Of a stretch of DNA of 6,004 nt, positions 1-5,988 are shown piece after piece. Under the pieces are notes generated by a model. It saw only the letters and a program-made list of their open reading frames with translations, was not told the DNA's origin and did not search any database. This stretch comes from Erysipelotrichaceae bacterium (GTDB taxonomy: Bacteria > Bacillota_I > Bacilli_A > Erysipelotrichales > Erysipelotrichaceae), in the NCBI GenBank assembly GCA_027449005.1, contig DAIDML010000002.1:1-6004 (forward strand), written 5' to 3'. The stretch's first letter is position 1; each line of letters starts with the position of its first letter. The translations under genes and the position numbers were made by a program.

Positions 1-370
1 TTTGATATTTGCCTGAGTTTAAAGTAGCTTTAGTAGCTAAAAGCAGAAGTGACTTTTGGGGATCAATTAATGATAAGGTTGGTTCAATGATACTGATCAG
101 TTTGAGATCACGATAGGATAATCGAAGTTCATCACTCAACAAACTGCTCATGGTGTTGCATGCGATCAAGATCGTATTAATGTTTAAAGAGCGAAAAACA
201 TCCATCATGGAATGAAAGATGGTTTCGAGTTCTGGTTTAGACTTGTTGCCATAGGGTAAATGAAACTGATCCGCCAATAACACAAAACTATGGTGCGGAT
301 ACGCTTTTACACAGGCTTGATAAATGGTGTATCCCCCAACACCTGAATCAAAGATTCCGATTTGACTCAT
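1..370 (-). CDS. murI: glutamate racemase MurI, N-terminal part (runs off the left edge)
   Basis: Cytoplasmic, cofactor-independent racemase that converts L-glutamate to D-glutamate for peptidoglycan precursors. About 123 residues are visible of a family length near 260-270, so the C-terminal half with the second catalytic cysteine lies outside the window. Seen in the translation: the N-terminal IGIFDSGVGG motif with Asp8-Ser9, ADQFHLPYG with Pro39-Tyr40-Gly41, the first catalytic cysteine in IACNT (Cys71-Asn72-Thr73), and LLATKATLNSGKY, matching the family's ATxxTxxSGxY. I chose the second of two adjacent ATG codons because it lies 6 nt from AAAGGAG; the first (to 373) has only a 3-nt spacer. 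The gene begins inside the last codons of uvrC in another frame, so translation is probably coupled. VGGYTI replaces the more usual VGGLTV, a mild divergence. The family call is firm; an aspartate/glutamate racemase with other specificity is less likely. Confidence 0.93.
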   Translation of the reverse strand, partial: MSQIGIFDSGVGGYTIYQACVKAYPHHSFVLLADQFHLPYGNKSKPELETIFHSMMDVFRSLNINTILIACNTMSSLLSDELRLSYRDLKLISIIEPTLSLIDPQKSLLLLATKATLNSGKYQ

Positions 371-2120
371 CATTGTCTCCTTTAAAATGAACCATGATGT
401 TGTTGGCAACATGGGTTGGTACCACCTCACTTAAGGCTTCTAACGAAGCTGAGGCAATGTTGGATATGGTTTTAAAGCGTTTAAGTAATGCTTTAATGCG
501 TTGTGCTCCTAACCCTTCAATGTCTTTAAGTTGGGAATGGGTTTGGGCTTTTGAGCGCAGTTGTTGATGATAGCTGATCGCAAAACGATGCACTTCATCT
601 TGAAGTTGAACACACAGTAACGTGAGTGGATCTAAAGCCAGTAAAGGAATCTTGACTCCATCATGACGCATGAGTTCGCTGGTCTGATGTTTGTGATCTT
701 TGATTAGCGCTGCGACATTCATGGATAGATTCATTTCACTTAACAATGATTTTACCATATTGAGCTGAGGAAGTCCTCCATCCACAATCATGAGATCAGG
801 AAGAGCCTCACTGCCTTGCAGTGCCTTATACAAACGACGATACACCATTTCTCTCATGTTTTCCACATCATTGTTTTGTGAATGCAGTTTGTACTTACGA
901 TATTTTGCCTTATTGAACATCCCGTTTTCAAACACAATCTTCGCTCCAACGGTGTTGGATCCAAAGGTATGAGACACATCCACCATCTCAATGGAAGAAA
1001 TCGGTGAGCTTTGTGTCATGAGTGCTAAAGACTCTAATGCTTCTTGCATATCGATGCCTTTTTGTTTCGCACGATTCAAATGATATTGAAGACTCTGCTT
1101 CGCATTCTCCTGTGCTAACAACAACTCCTTCACCTTATCGCCACGTTGTGGTGAACTGACTTTGATGCCTAAAGACTCACTTAACAAGGTAGCATTCAAT
1201 GGTTGAGGAATCATGAGTAGTTTTGGTTTAGAAGACAAGGTGTAATACTCTTGAATGAGGGTTTCCACTTGATCTTCAATGGGTTGCATCATTTCATTGA
1301 TCCAATCATCTTTCTTCACAATCTTTCCTTCTCGAATCATGAAAAAGGACAAGGAGAGTAAACCTTCTTTGGTAGCATACCCTACCACATCATGTTCACT
1401 TTCAAAAGAAGTGATGGTTTGTCGTTTGGAAACATAATGAGCAGATGCAAGGCGATCTCTTAAGGTTGCGGCCAGTTCATATTGAAAGCGAGAAGAAGCG
1501 ATCATCATGTCTTCTTGAAGTTTTTTAATCAGGTAATCCCAATCCCCTTTAAGCACTTTTTTCACATCTTCCACATGCTTCATGTAGTCATCTTGTTTGA
1601 TGAAACCTTGGCATGGACCTGAACATTGTTTAATGTGATAGTATAAACATACCTGTTTAGGTAGACTTCGACATTTTCGTAAAGGAAACACATCATGAAG
1701 CAGTTTAAGGGTTTCTCTGGCTGCATAGGCATCAGGATAAGGCCCAAAGTAAGTTGCTTTCTTATCTTTCACACGATCTCTAACGACCAATAATTGAGGA
1801 AAGGTTTCACTCGTTAATTTAATCATCGGATAGGTTTTGTCATCCATGAACATGATGTTGTATTGCGGACGATGTTGTTTGATTAAATCAATTTCCAATA
1901 GGAGCGCTTCTTTTTCAGAAGGAGTCACAATGAATGTCACATCCACCGCATCCATGACCAGTTTGGATGTCTTCCCTTCATGAGGACGATTAAAATACGA
2001 ATTCACTCGTTTTTTTAAGTCTTTGGCTTTCCCAACATAAATGATGGTGTTCTTACTGTTTTTAAACAGATAACACCCACTTAAGGAAGGAATGATGGCT
2101 AAAGCATCTTTTGAAATCAT
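348..2120 (-). CDS. uvrC: UvrABC excinuclease subunit C
   Basis: Dual-incision nuclease of nucleotide excision repair; recruited by UvrB at a lesion, it cuts 3' and then 5' of the damage. The 590 residues match the usual 590-620. Domains in order: GIY-YIG nuclease at about 12-90 (GCY 15-17, YVG 28-30, Arg38, Glu76); a four-cysteine cluster at Cys150, 158, 166 and 170, the spacing expected for the family's Fe-S site; UVR helical hairpin binding UvrB at about 196-230; RNase H-like nuclease with Asp381 (VDVSH), Asp447 (VDGG) and His511 (EVHRF); tandem helix-hairpin-helix at about 532-580. The second hairpin (VVPTHVANN) is shorter than usual and lacks the expected Gly. The first motif residue is GCY, not GIY/GVY, but the catalytic Tyr is kept. 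The ATG overlaps the TGA of the Smr ORF (ATGA) and has no good Shine-Dalgarno, only GGTGG about 9 nt upstream, so termination-reinitiation is likely. The TGA stop lies inside the murI start region. Confidence 0.97.
   Translation of the reverse strand: MISKDALAIIPSLSGCYLFKNSKNTIIYVGKAKDLKKRVNSYFNRPHEGKTSKLVMDAVDVTFIVTPSEKEALLLEIDLIKQHRPQYNIMFMDDKTYPMIKLTSETFPQLLVVRDRVKDKKATYFGPYPDAYAARETLKLLHDVFPLRKCRSLPKQVCLYYHIKQCSGPCQGFIKQDDYMKHVEDVKKVLKGDWDYLIKKLQEDMMIASSRFQYELAATLRDRLASAHYVSKRQTITSFESEHDVVGYATKEGLLSLSFFMIREGKIVKKDDWINEMMQPIEDQVETLIQEYYTLSSKPKLLMIPQPLNATLLSESLGIKVSSPQRGDKVKELLLAQENAKQSLQYHLNRAKQKGIDMQEALESLALMTQSSPISSIEMVDVSHTFGSNTVGAKIVFENGMFNKAKYRKYKLHSQNNDVENMREMVYRRLYKALQGSEALPDLMIVDGGLPQLNMVKSLLSEMNLSMNVAALIKDHKHQTSELMRHDGVKIPLLALDPLTLLCVQLQDEVHRFAISYHQQLRSKAQTHSQLKDIEGLGAQRIKALLKRFKTISNIASASLEALSEVVPTHVANNIMVHFKGDNDESNRNL
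377..383 (-). promoter_or_regulatory. Shine-Dalgarno of murI inside uvrC
   Basis: AAAGGAG on the minus strand, 6 nt before the ATG at 370-368 and 3 nt before the ATG at 373-371. It lies within the last codons of uvrC (His-Phe-Lys-Gly-Asp). It decides the murI start and shows that murI initiates on its own account although it overlaps uvrC. Confidence 0.75.
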
Positions 2121-2377
2121 TTAAAAGTTACCACCGTAGCGACGATCCCACCTTGTTCAAGGGGAGCTTGTCCATGGGATTTCACATTCGGATGACTTGA
2201 TAAATGCTGTGCAATCACTTTCTTTAACGTTAAGGTTCCAATCCCATGAATGATGATGCCATTGGGAATATGATGCAGTAAGCAATCTTCAATGTAATCA
2301 TTCACTTTCGCAATCGCATCATCCCCTCGCATACCGACCACCACACATTCCAATAAGCTACCTCGTGGTGCACTCAC
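2117..2377 (-). CDS. detached Smr domain of MutS2, in frame behind its TGA
   Basis: Small ORF of up to 86 residues that is the C-terminal Smr domain normally fused to MutS2. Smr domains bind or cut nucleic acid; in Bacillus MutS2 the C-terminal region takes part in ribosome-collision rescue. It aligns without gaps to MutS2 Smr domains: an E-C-V-V-V-G-M-R segment where ELDLRGMR is expected, then AIAKVNDYIEDC, IIHGIGTLTLKK (the HGxGT motif) and HPNVKS, ending in VVTFK as the family ends in xVVELK. The Asp and Arg of LDLRG are replaced by Val. The ORF begins with GTG directly after the mutS2 stop, in the same frame, with no Shine-Dalgarno. A TTG at 2353, 6 nt after GAGGT, would give 78 residues starting exactly at the domain edge. 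It overlaps uvrC by 4 nt. Options: a true two-gene split, TGA readthrough producing a ~759-residue MutS2, or a decaying remnant/sequence error. The domain identity is clear; its expression is not. Confidence 0.8.
   Translation of the reverse strand: MSAPRGSLLECVVVGMRGDDAIAKVNDYIEDCLLHHIPNGIIIHGIGTLTLKKVIAQHLSSHPNVKSHGQAPLEQGGIVATVVTFK
2360..2364 (-). promoter_or_regulatory. possible internal Shine-Dalgarno for the Smr ORF (TTG start at 2353)
   Basis: GAGGT on the minus strand, followed after 6 nt by an in-frame TTG (2353-2351), which would start the protein as M-E-C-V-V-V-G-M-R, right at the Smr domain edge. The upstream GTG at 2377 has no purine-rich stretch within 15 nt. A five-base match can arise by chance, so this is suggestive only. 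Confidence 0.4.
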
Positions 2378-4396
2378 TCAACTGGTGTAGGTGGATTTAC
2401 TCTTCTTGACAACAGGAGGTTCACTGCGTTGAAGTTGTTGAAGTGAGGTTTTCACACGCATGCCATTGATGTCCACCATGGCTTGCTTACCTTTAAGTTC
2501 AATCACTTGACCTGAGCGTTGTGATCCTTTGACTTTGACATAATCTCCCACTTGAATGGTTTCATCTTCTTTGACTAACGGTTTCGGTTGTAATGCTTTC
2601 ACTTCTTGTTTTAGTTTTTGTAGTGTAGGTGTTGATTGTTTTTGTTGCGATGCTTCTTTTAAATACATATCAATCTCTTCGAGTGCTTCATTCACCAATG
2701 CATTGATTTGATCTTGAGCTTTAACTTGAATGGCTTCAAGTTGAGCATTGAGTTCCTCTTCTTTTTGCTTAAGAAGCGCTTGTTGTTCACTGAGCATGTC
2801 TTTTTGTGAGAGTAAGGTTGCTTCAAGTTGTTGATTGAGGGCAATTTGCTCATTCAAGTTCTCAAGTAAGCGAGAGGTCTCACTCTTCTTGGTTTCCAAC
2901 TCACTTTGAGCACGCTCAAGCAAGGTTGAAGGTAAGTTAAAACGTGATGCGATGGCTAACGCATTGGATTGTCCTGCTTGGTGGGCAAAGAAACGATAGG
3001 TTGGTGATAAAGTCTGAATATCAAATTCCACACTGGAAATCATCACCCCATCCCATTCATATGCGATTTGCTTAATGCGATTGTAGTGAGTGGTGGCCAC
3101 TAAGGTGCATTGTTTTTGATGAAAGGCATCCAAGATGGCGACCGCTAAACTTTCTCCTTCATCAGGATCAGTGCCACTACCCAACTCATCAAGTAACACT
3201 AAGGATGATGGGGTCACTTGATTTAAGATGGTCGCAATGTGAGAGATATGAGAGGAAAACGTGGATAAAGAGCTTTGAATGGATTGCTCATCTCCAATGT
3301 CCGCAAAGACCGCATCATAAAATGGAAGTTGTGCTGATCGTACCAAAAGTGGTAATCCACAATAAGCCATGAGAGTAAATAAACCAATGATTTTTAAGGA
3401 GACCGTCTTCCCTCCTGTATTAGGTCCACTGATGATGCAAATACGGGTATGCTCATCCAAAGTGTAAGTGTTGGCTACAACCTTTAAGGGATCAATGAGA
3501 GGATGACGAGCCGCTTCTAAATGAAGGATATTGCCACCCAGTGTTGGAATATGGGCATCTTTTTCTAAACCATAACGTGCCTTTGCAAACCACTCATCCA
3601 ACATCATAAGCGATTCATGAGAGGCCATAAGCGTGAGCGCATGATCCCCGACCAAAGCAGAACACTCCCATGCGATCTTCTCAATTTCATTTTCTATGAG
3701 TGAAGTAATGGTTTGTTTTTGATTGTTAAGTTGCATAAGAAAAGCAGGTTCAACATACGCGGTTTGTCCAGATGCAGATTCACCCACCACTAAACCATTG
3801 AAGGTATTCTTTTCTGAAATCTTTGCCATCAAGACATAACGATCTTGTCTTTGGGTCATTACTTGTTCACTGAGTTTTGAGGCATTCACACGCATGAAAT
3901 CTTGGGTTTGTTTAAGGATGGATGCTTCCACATCTCTGTATTGTTTACGCAGTGATTTTAAGGTTGGACTTGCAGAATCCAACACTTCACCACTGGGAGA
4001 AAAACACTCATCCAAGCGTTTCACTAATGGTAGATGAATACTCATGCCATCTATCGCATCCAACACCCGTTCCCCTTTTAAGGTTTTCATGTTTTGCTTC
4101 TTGAGGGTTAAGATACGATGATTAACTTTGTTGAGGGCAACTAAATCAAGAATGTCACAAAGACCTCCTTTAGAGGCTTTGATGAGCGTAGTTGAGGTAT
4201 TCACTAATCCTTTAAGATAATGATCTCCCCCTGATAGAATGTATTCCATCGCATCATGAGTATTAGCTAATCGTTGTGTGATTTCCAGTTTCTTAAAGGA
4301 AGGGGTTGTGTTTTGAATGCTCACTTGATTATCATCAAAATGCGCATACGAAGACACGTTGTGAAGTATGGTTTGTAATTCTAAAGCATCATTCAT
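2378..4396 (-). CDS. mutS2: MutS2 ATPase without its Smr domain
   Basis: MutS-family ATPase lacking the N-terminal mismatch-recognition domains. MutS2 proteins bind branched DNA and limit recombination in some species and split collided ribosomes in Bacillus subtilis. Seen in 672 residues: helical clamp/lever region at about 1-300; Walker A GPNTGGKT (324-331); the DIGDEQSIQSSLSTFSSH signature (366-383); Walker B LLDELGSGTDP (401-411); His437 in TTHY; AGQSNALAIA (474-483), where the family usually has PG; a long Gln/Glu/Leu-rich coiled coil at about 495-585; a KOW-like small barrel at about 613-655 (VGDYVKVKG...GQVIELKGKQAMVDI). Usual length is about 780-790 with a C-terminal Smr domain; here a TGA follows a Lys/Ser-rich linker and Smr continues in frame behind it. 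The ATG is the earliest in-frame start (a TAA lies two codons upstream), 3 nt after cvpA, with only a weak AGAAAG upstream. ATPase residues look intact, so the protein is probably active. Confidence 0.95.
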   Translation of the reverse strand: MNDALELQTILHNVSSYAHFDDNQVSIQNTTPSFKKLEITQRLANTHDAMEYILSGGDHYLKGLVNTSTTLIKASKGGLCDILDLVALNKVNHRILTLKKQNMKTLKGERVLDAIDGMSIHLPLVKRLDECFSPSGEVLDSASPTLKSLRKQYRDVEASILKQTQDFMRVNASKLSEQVMTQRQDRYVLMAKISEKNTFNGLVVGESASGQTAYVEPAFLMQLNNQKQTITSLIENEIEKIAWECSALVGDHALTLMASHESLMMLDEWFAKARYGLEKDAHIPTLGGNILHLEAARHPLIDPLKVVANTYTLDEHTRICIISGPNTGGKTVSLKIIGLFTLMAYCGLPLLVRSAQLPFYDAVFADIGDEQSIQSSLSTFSSHISHIATILNQVTPSSLVLLDELGSGTDPDEGESLAVAILDAFHQKQCTLVATTHYNRIKQIAYEWDGVMISSVEFDIQTLSPTYRFFAHQAGQSNALAIASRFNLPSTLLERAQSELETKKSETSRLLENLNEQIALNQQLEATLLSQKDMLSEQQALLKQKEEELNAQLEAIQVKAQDQINALVNEALEEIDMYLKEASQQKQSTPTLQKLKQEVKALQPKPLVKEDETIQVGDYVKVKGSQRSGQVIELKGKQAMVDINGMRVKTSLQQLQRSEPPVVKKSKSTYTS

Positions 4397-4399
4397 GAG

Positions 4400-5077
4400 T
4401 TATTCACTTCTTTCTAAAAATTGATCAATAATCTCTTCATCAAAACCGAGTTCAAGAAGCCATTGTTTGACAAAAGCACGTTCATCGTCACTCACCTGCT
4501 CAGGATTGGTGAGTAGTGTAACTAAGATTTTACTGTACTCAAAGGTGTCACTTACGGTATCTTCTTCAAATAATGAAAATGTAGTGCTTTGAATTGGAGC
4601 TAACCATGATTCATTAACAATAGTGGTACCTGAAGGAATCCATGGAAGTAAGAGGATTAATGAAATCACAAACAACCAAATCCACGTTCCAATGAGGGAG
4701 AACACTGCACCAAAGAATGCATTGATGGGTTTGAAGATAGGTATTTTGGAAATGGCTTTGACTAATGGAGTTAGAAGCATCATTAAAAGTGAACCAATCG
4801 CAAACAGAATAAAGAACCACACAATTTGATTTGAAGTACCACTGATGGTCTCTAGGATTGCGGAGTTGATGCTCGCATCTTGAATGTTCACGATCATCCA
4901 TTGTGAAGAGACTAAAGGAAGGAGTGCTGAAGCAAAGAGTAACGCAAGGCCAAGCGACAACAACTCAAACAACATGAGCAGTAATCCCTTTGATAAACCT
5001 AAGCGTAAGCGAATGAGCACAAATAAGGCAATGAGCGCATTCATAATCCAAGGGTTTTCAAGTAGTGTTTCTATCAT
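4400..5077 (-). CDS. cvpA: CvpA family membrane protein
   Basis: Integral membrane protein of the CvpA family (named from colicin V production; linked to envelope integrity in some bacteria, exact role unclear). The predicted 225 residues contain four hydrophobic segments at about 11-25, 31-56, 84-107 and 118-146. The family signature before the last helix is present as KPINAFFGAVFSLIG (116-130), matching the usual N-R-x-x-G-A-x-F-G pattern. The tail from about 150 is soluble and acidic, ending DEEIIDQFLERSE. The frame stays open up to 5158, but I place the start at 5077: GAGGAG lies 10 nt upstream, the extra 27 residues are not hydrophobic or family-like, and they would run through the divergent rnhC promoter and its start. 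It is first in the leftward gene series, 3 nt before mutS2. In Bacillus and Staphylococcus cvpA also precedes mutS2, with polX between; polX is absent here. The family call rests on topology, signature and context. Confidence 0.85.
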   Translation of the reverse strand: MIETLLENPWIMNALIALFVLIRLRLGLSKGLLLMLFELLSLGLALLFASALLPLVSSQWMIVNIQDASINSAILETISGTSNQIVWFFILFAIGSLLMMLLTPLVKAISKIPIFKPINAFFGAVFSLIGTWIWLFVISLILLLPWIPSGTTIVNESWLAPIQSTTFSLFEEDTVSDTFEYSKILVTLLTNPEQVSDDERAFVKQWLLELGFDEEIIDQFLERSE

Positions 5078-5087
5078 AAAGTCATGT

Positions 5088-5093
5088 CTCCTC
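5088..5093 (-). promoter_or_regulatory. Shine-Dalgarno of cvpA
   Basis: GAGGAG on the minus strand with a 10-nt spacer to the ATG at 5077-5075, slightly long but workable. A closer ATG (5085-5083) is only 2 nt away and reads ATG-ACT-TTA-TGA, which leads nowhere. The site supports the short cvpA start over the open frame that reaches 5158. Confidence 0.65.
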
Positions 5094-5106
5094 AACTCGG
5101 CATGTA

Positions 5107-5115
5107 TGTTACAAT
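5107..5115 (+). promoter_or_regulatory. extended -10 promoter of rnhC, probable leaderless start
   Basis: TG-T-TACAAT: a TACAAT -10 box (5110-5115) preceded by the extended TGn element. The place for a -35 box (about 5087-5092) shows nothing like TTGACA, as is tolerated with extended -10 promoters. The expected transcription start, 6-7 nt after the box, falls at 5121-5122, at or next to the A of the rnhC ATG. No Shine-Dalgarno precedes that ATG, which agrees with a leaderless mRNA. Confidence 0.45.
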
Positions 5116-5122
5116 AGTACCA
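5114..5122 (-). promoter_or_regulatory. possible extended -10 promoter of the cvpA-mutS2-uvrC-murI series
   Basis: On the minus strand TG-G-TACTAT is a four-of-six -10 box (5119-5114) with the TGn extension. No clear -35 is seen 16-18 nt upstream. Transcription would begin near 5107, giving a leader of about 30 nt that contains the cvpA Shine-Dalgarno. It overlaps the rnhC -10 box on the other strand by two bases, so the two promoters would compete for polymerase. This is the only candidate seen near the head of the series; a promoter deeper inside rnhC is possible. Confidence 0.3.
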
Positions 5123-5988
5123 TGAAACCAAACCTTTCGACCACTCTTGATTCATCAAGCCTAAACAGATTGATTAAAGACCTTTATTCACATTCAATCC
5201 CCTTTAATCATCCTTACATGACCCATGCTTTTAAAGTTGAGGACACCCTCATCCACGTCTATTCTTCAAAGAAAGTGGTCTTTACAGGTTCACTGGCTCA
5301 AGAAGTGAAAGATCGATACGAACCAAAACCTTCGTTTACTCCCCATGCGGGAAGTGATGAAGTTGGAACCGGAGATTATTTTGGACCTGTGGTGGTGTGT
5401 GCATGTACCTTAAATCCTAAGCATTTACCGCTTTTAGAACCTTATACCATCATGGATTCTAAGGTCTTGGATGATCATGATATGATTCGCATTTATCAAG
5501 ATCTTAAAGAACACGTTCCCCATTCTTTAATGATTGTCTCACCTACCAAATACAATCAGATTCATCAAACCCATAACATGAATGCGATTAAAGCTAAACT
5601 GCATTATGAAGCGTATTTGAGCTTAGCGAAGAAAACAACTTTACCTTCATTGTGTGTCATAGATCAATTCACACCTGAAGCATCTTTTTATCGCTATCTC
5701 AATTTAAAACCACACAAGGATTTACCGCTTCACTTTGAAACCAAAGCTGAATCAAAATACTTGGCTGTGGCTTTAGCGAGTGTGTTTGCAAGAGCGGTGG
5801 TTGTCTTAACCCTTCAACAAATTCAAGATCATTATCAAATCTTACTGCCTAAAGGAGCTGGATCTAGTGTGGATCAAGCTGCACGTCATTTTATTGAAGT
5901 TCATGGAGAAACTGCTTTAAAGCATGTTGCAAAACTTCATTTTAAAAATACAACCCGTGTGTTAAACAAGGAGGAAACATGTCAATGA
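5122..5988 (+). CDS. rnhC: ribonuclease HIII
   Basis: Endonuclease that cuts the RNA strand of RNA/DNA hybrids (R-loops, RNA primers); a cytoplasmic enzyme that often stands in for RNase HI in Bacillota. The 288 residues are slightly below the usual 300-310. The N-terminal TBP-like hybrid-binding domain covers about 10-65 (HAFKVEDTLIHVYSSKKVVFTG). The catalytic domain has GSDEVGTGDYFGPVVV (77-92) with Asp79-Glu80, DSKVLDD (112-118), HNMNAIKAKLH (151-161), Asp181 in VIDQF, and Glu210 in KAESKYLAVALASVFAR. The DEDE set, the TBP-like domain and GTGDYFGP separate it from RNase HII. The ATG has no Shine-Dalgarno and sits where the promoter predicts the mRNA 5' end. It diverges from cvpA across 44 nt, and its last 10 nt overlap the next gene's first possible start. 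No key residue is missing. Confidence 0.96.
   Translation: MKPNLSTTLDSSSLNRLIKDLYSHSIPFNHPYMTHAFKVEDTLIHVYSSKKVVFTGSLAQEVKDRYEPKPSFTPHAGSDEVGTGDYFGPVVVCACTLNPKHLPLLEPYTIMDSKVLDDHDMIRIYQDLKEHVPHSLMIVSPTKYNQIHQTHNMNAIKAKLHYEAYLSLAKKTTLPSLCVIDQFTPEASFYRYLNLKPHKDLPLHFETKAESKYLAVALASVFARAVVVLTLQQIQDHYQILLPKGAGSSVDQAARHFIEVHGETALKHVAKLHFKNTTRVLNKEETCQ
5146..5159. repeat. short inverted repeat at the start of rnhC
   Basis: CTTGAT-TC-ATCAAG, two perfect 6-base arms around 2 nt, inside rnhC codons 9-13 and just upstream of where a -35 element of the leftward cvpA promoter would lie. It could be an operator half-site pair, but a match this short within coding DNA may well be chance. Confidence 0.2.
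5968..5974 (+). promoter_or_regulatory. strong Shine-Dalgarno for the gene after rnhC
   Basis: AAGGAGG inside the last rnhC codons (Asn-Lys-Glu-Glu). It lies 4 nt before the ATG at 5979 and 10 nt before a second in-frame ATG at 5985, so it does not settle which is used. It shows that another gene follows and is probably co-transcribed with rnhC. Confidence 0.75.

Noticed and set aside
790..972. Plus-strand open frames inside uvrC, mutS2 and cvpA (790-972, 3922-4104, 4623-4829, 4884-5117)
   Set aside because: All are short, opposite to well-supported conserved genes, with no Shine-Dalgarno or recognisable domain.
2378..2380. TGA in mutS2 as Trp under the Mycoplasma code, or as selenocysteine
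   Set aside because: uvrC, the Smr ORF and rnhC end naturally at TGA and the visible Trp codons are TGG. No obvious selenocysteine hairpin was seen right after the TGA and the site is in a variable linker, not an active site.
2640..2920. Repetitive-looking CTTG/TTGTTG-rich stretch
   Set aside because: It encodes the Gln/Glu/Leu-rich coiled coil of MutS2; the repetition follows from amino-acid composition and is not a DNA repeat array.
4614..4901. Open frame of 95 codons on the minus strand within cvpA
   Set aside because: It lies in another frame of cvpA, is rich in His, Cys and Trp with no recognisable motif or ribosome site, and looks like a coding shadow.
5074..5085. Three-codon leader ORF (ATG-ACT-TTA-TGA) whose stop overlaps the cvpA ATG
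   Set aside because: The spacer from GAGGAG to its ATG is only 2 nt, too short for good initiation; a chance ATG between Shine-Dalgarno and cvpA is the simpler reading.
5078..5121. Rho-independent terminator or riboswitch between cvpA and rnhC
   Set aside because: The 44-nt spacer has no stable hairpin with a T-run and is too short for a known riboswitch; it holds promoter and ribosome-site signals only.
4400..5158. Longer cvpA frame starting at 5158 (252 residues)
   Set aside because: The extra 27 residues overlap the rnhC start and the divergent promoter region, do not resemble the family, and GAGGAG points to the ATG at 5077.
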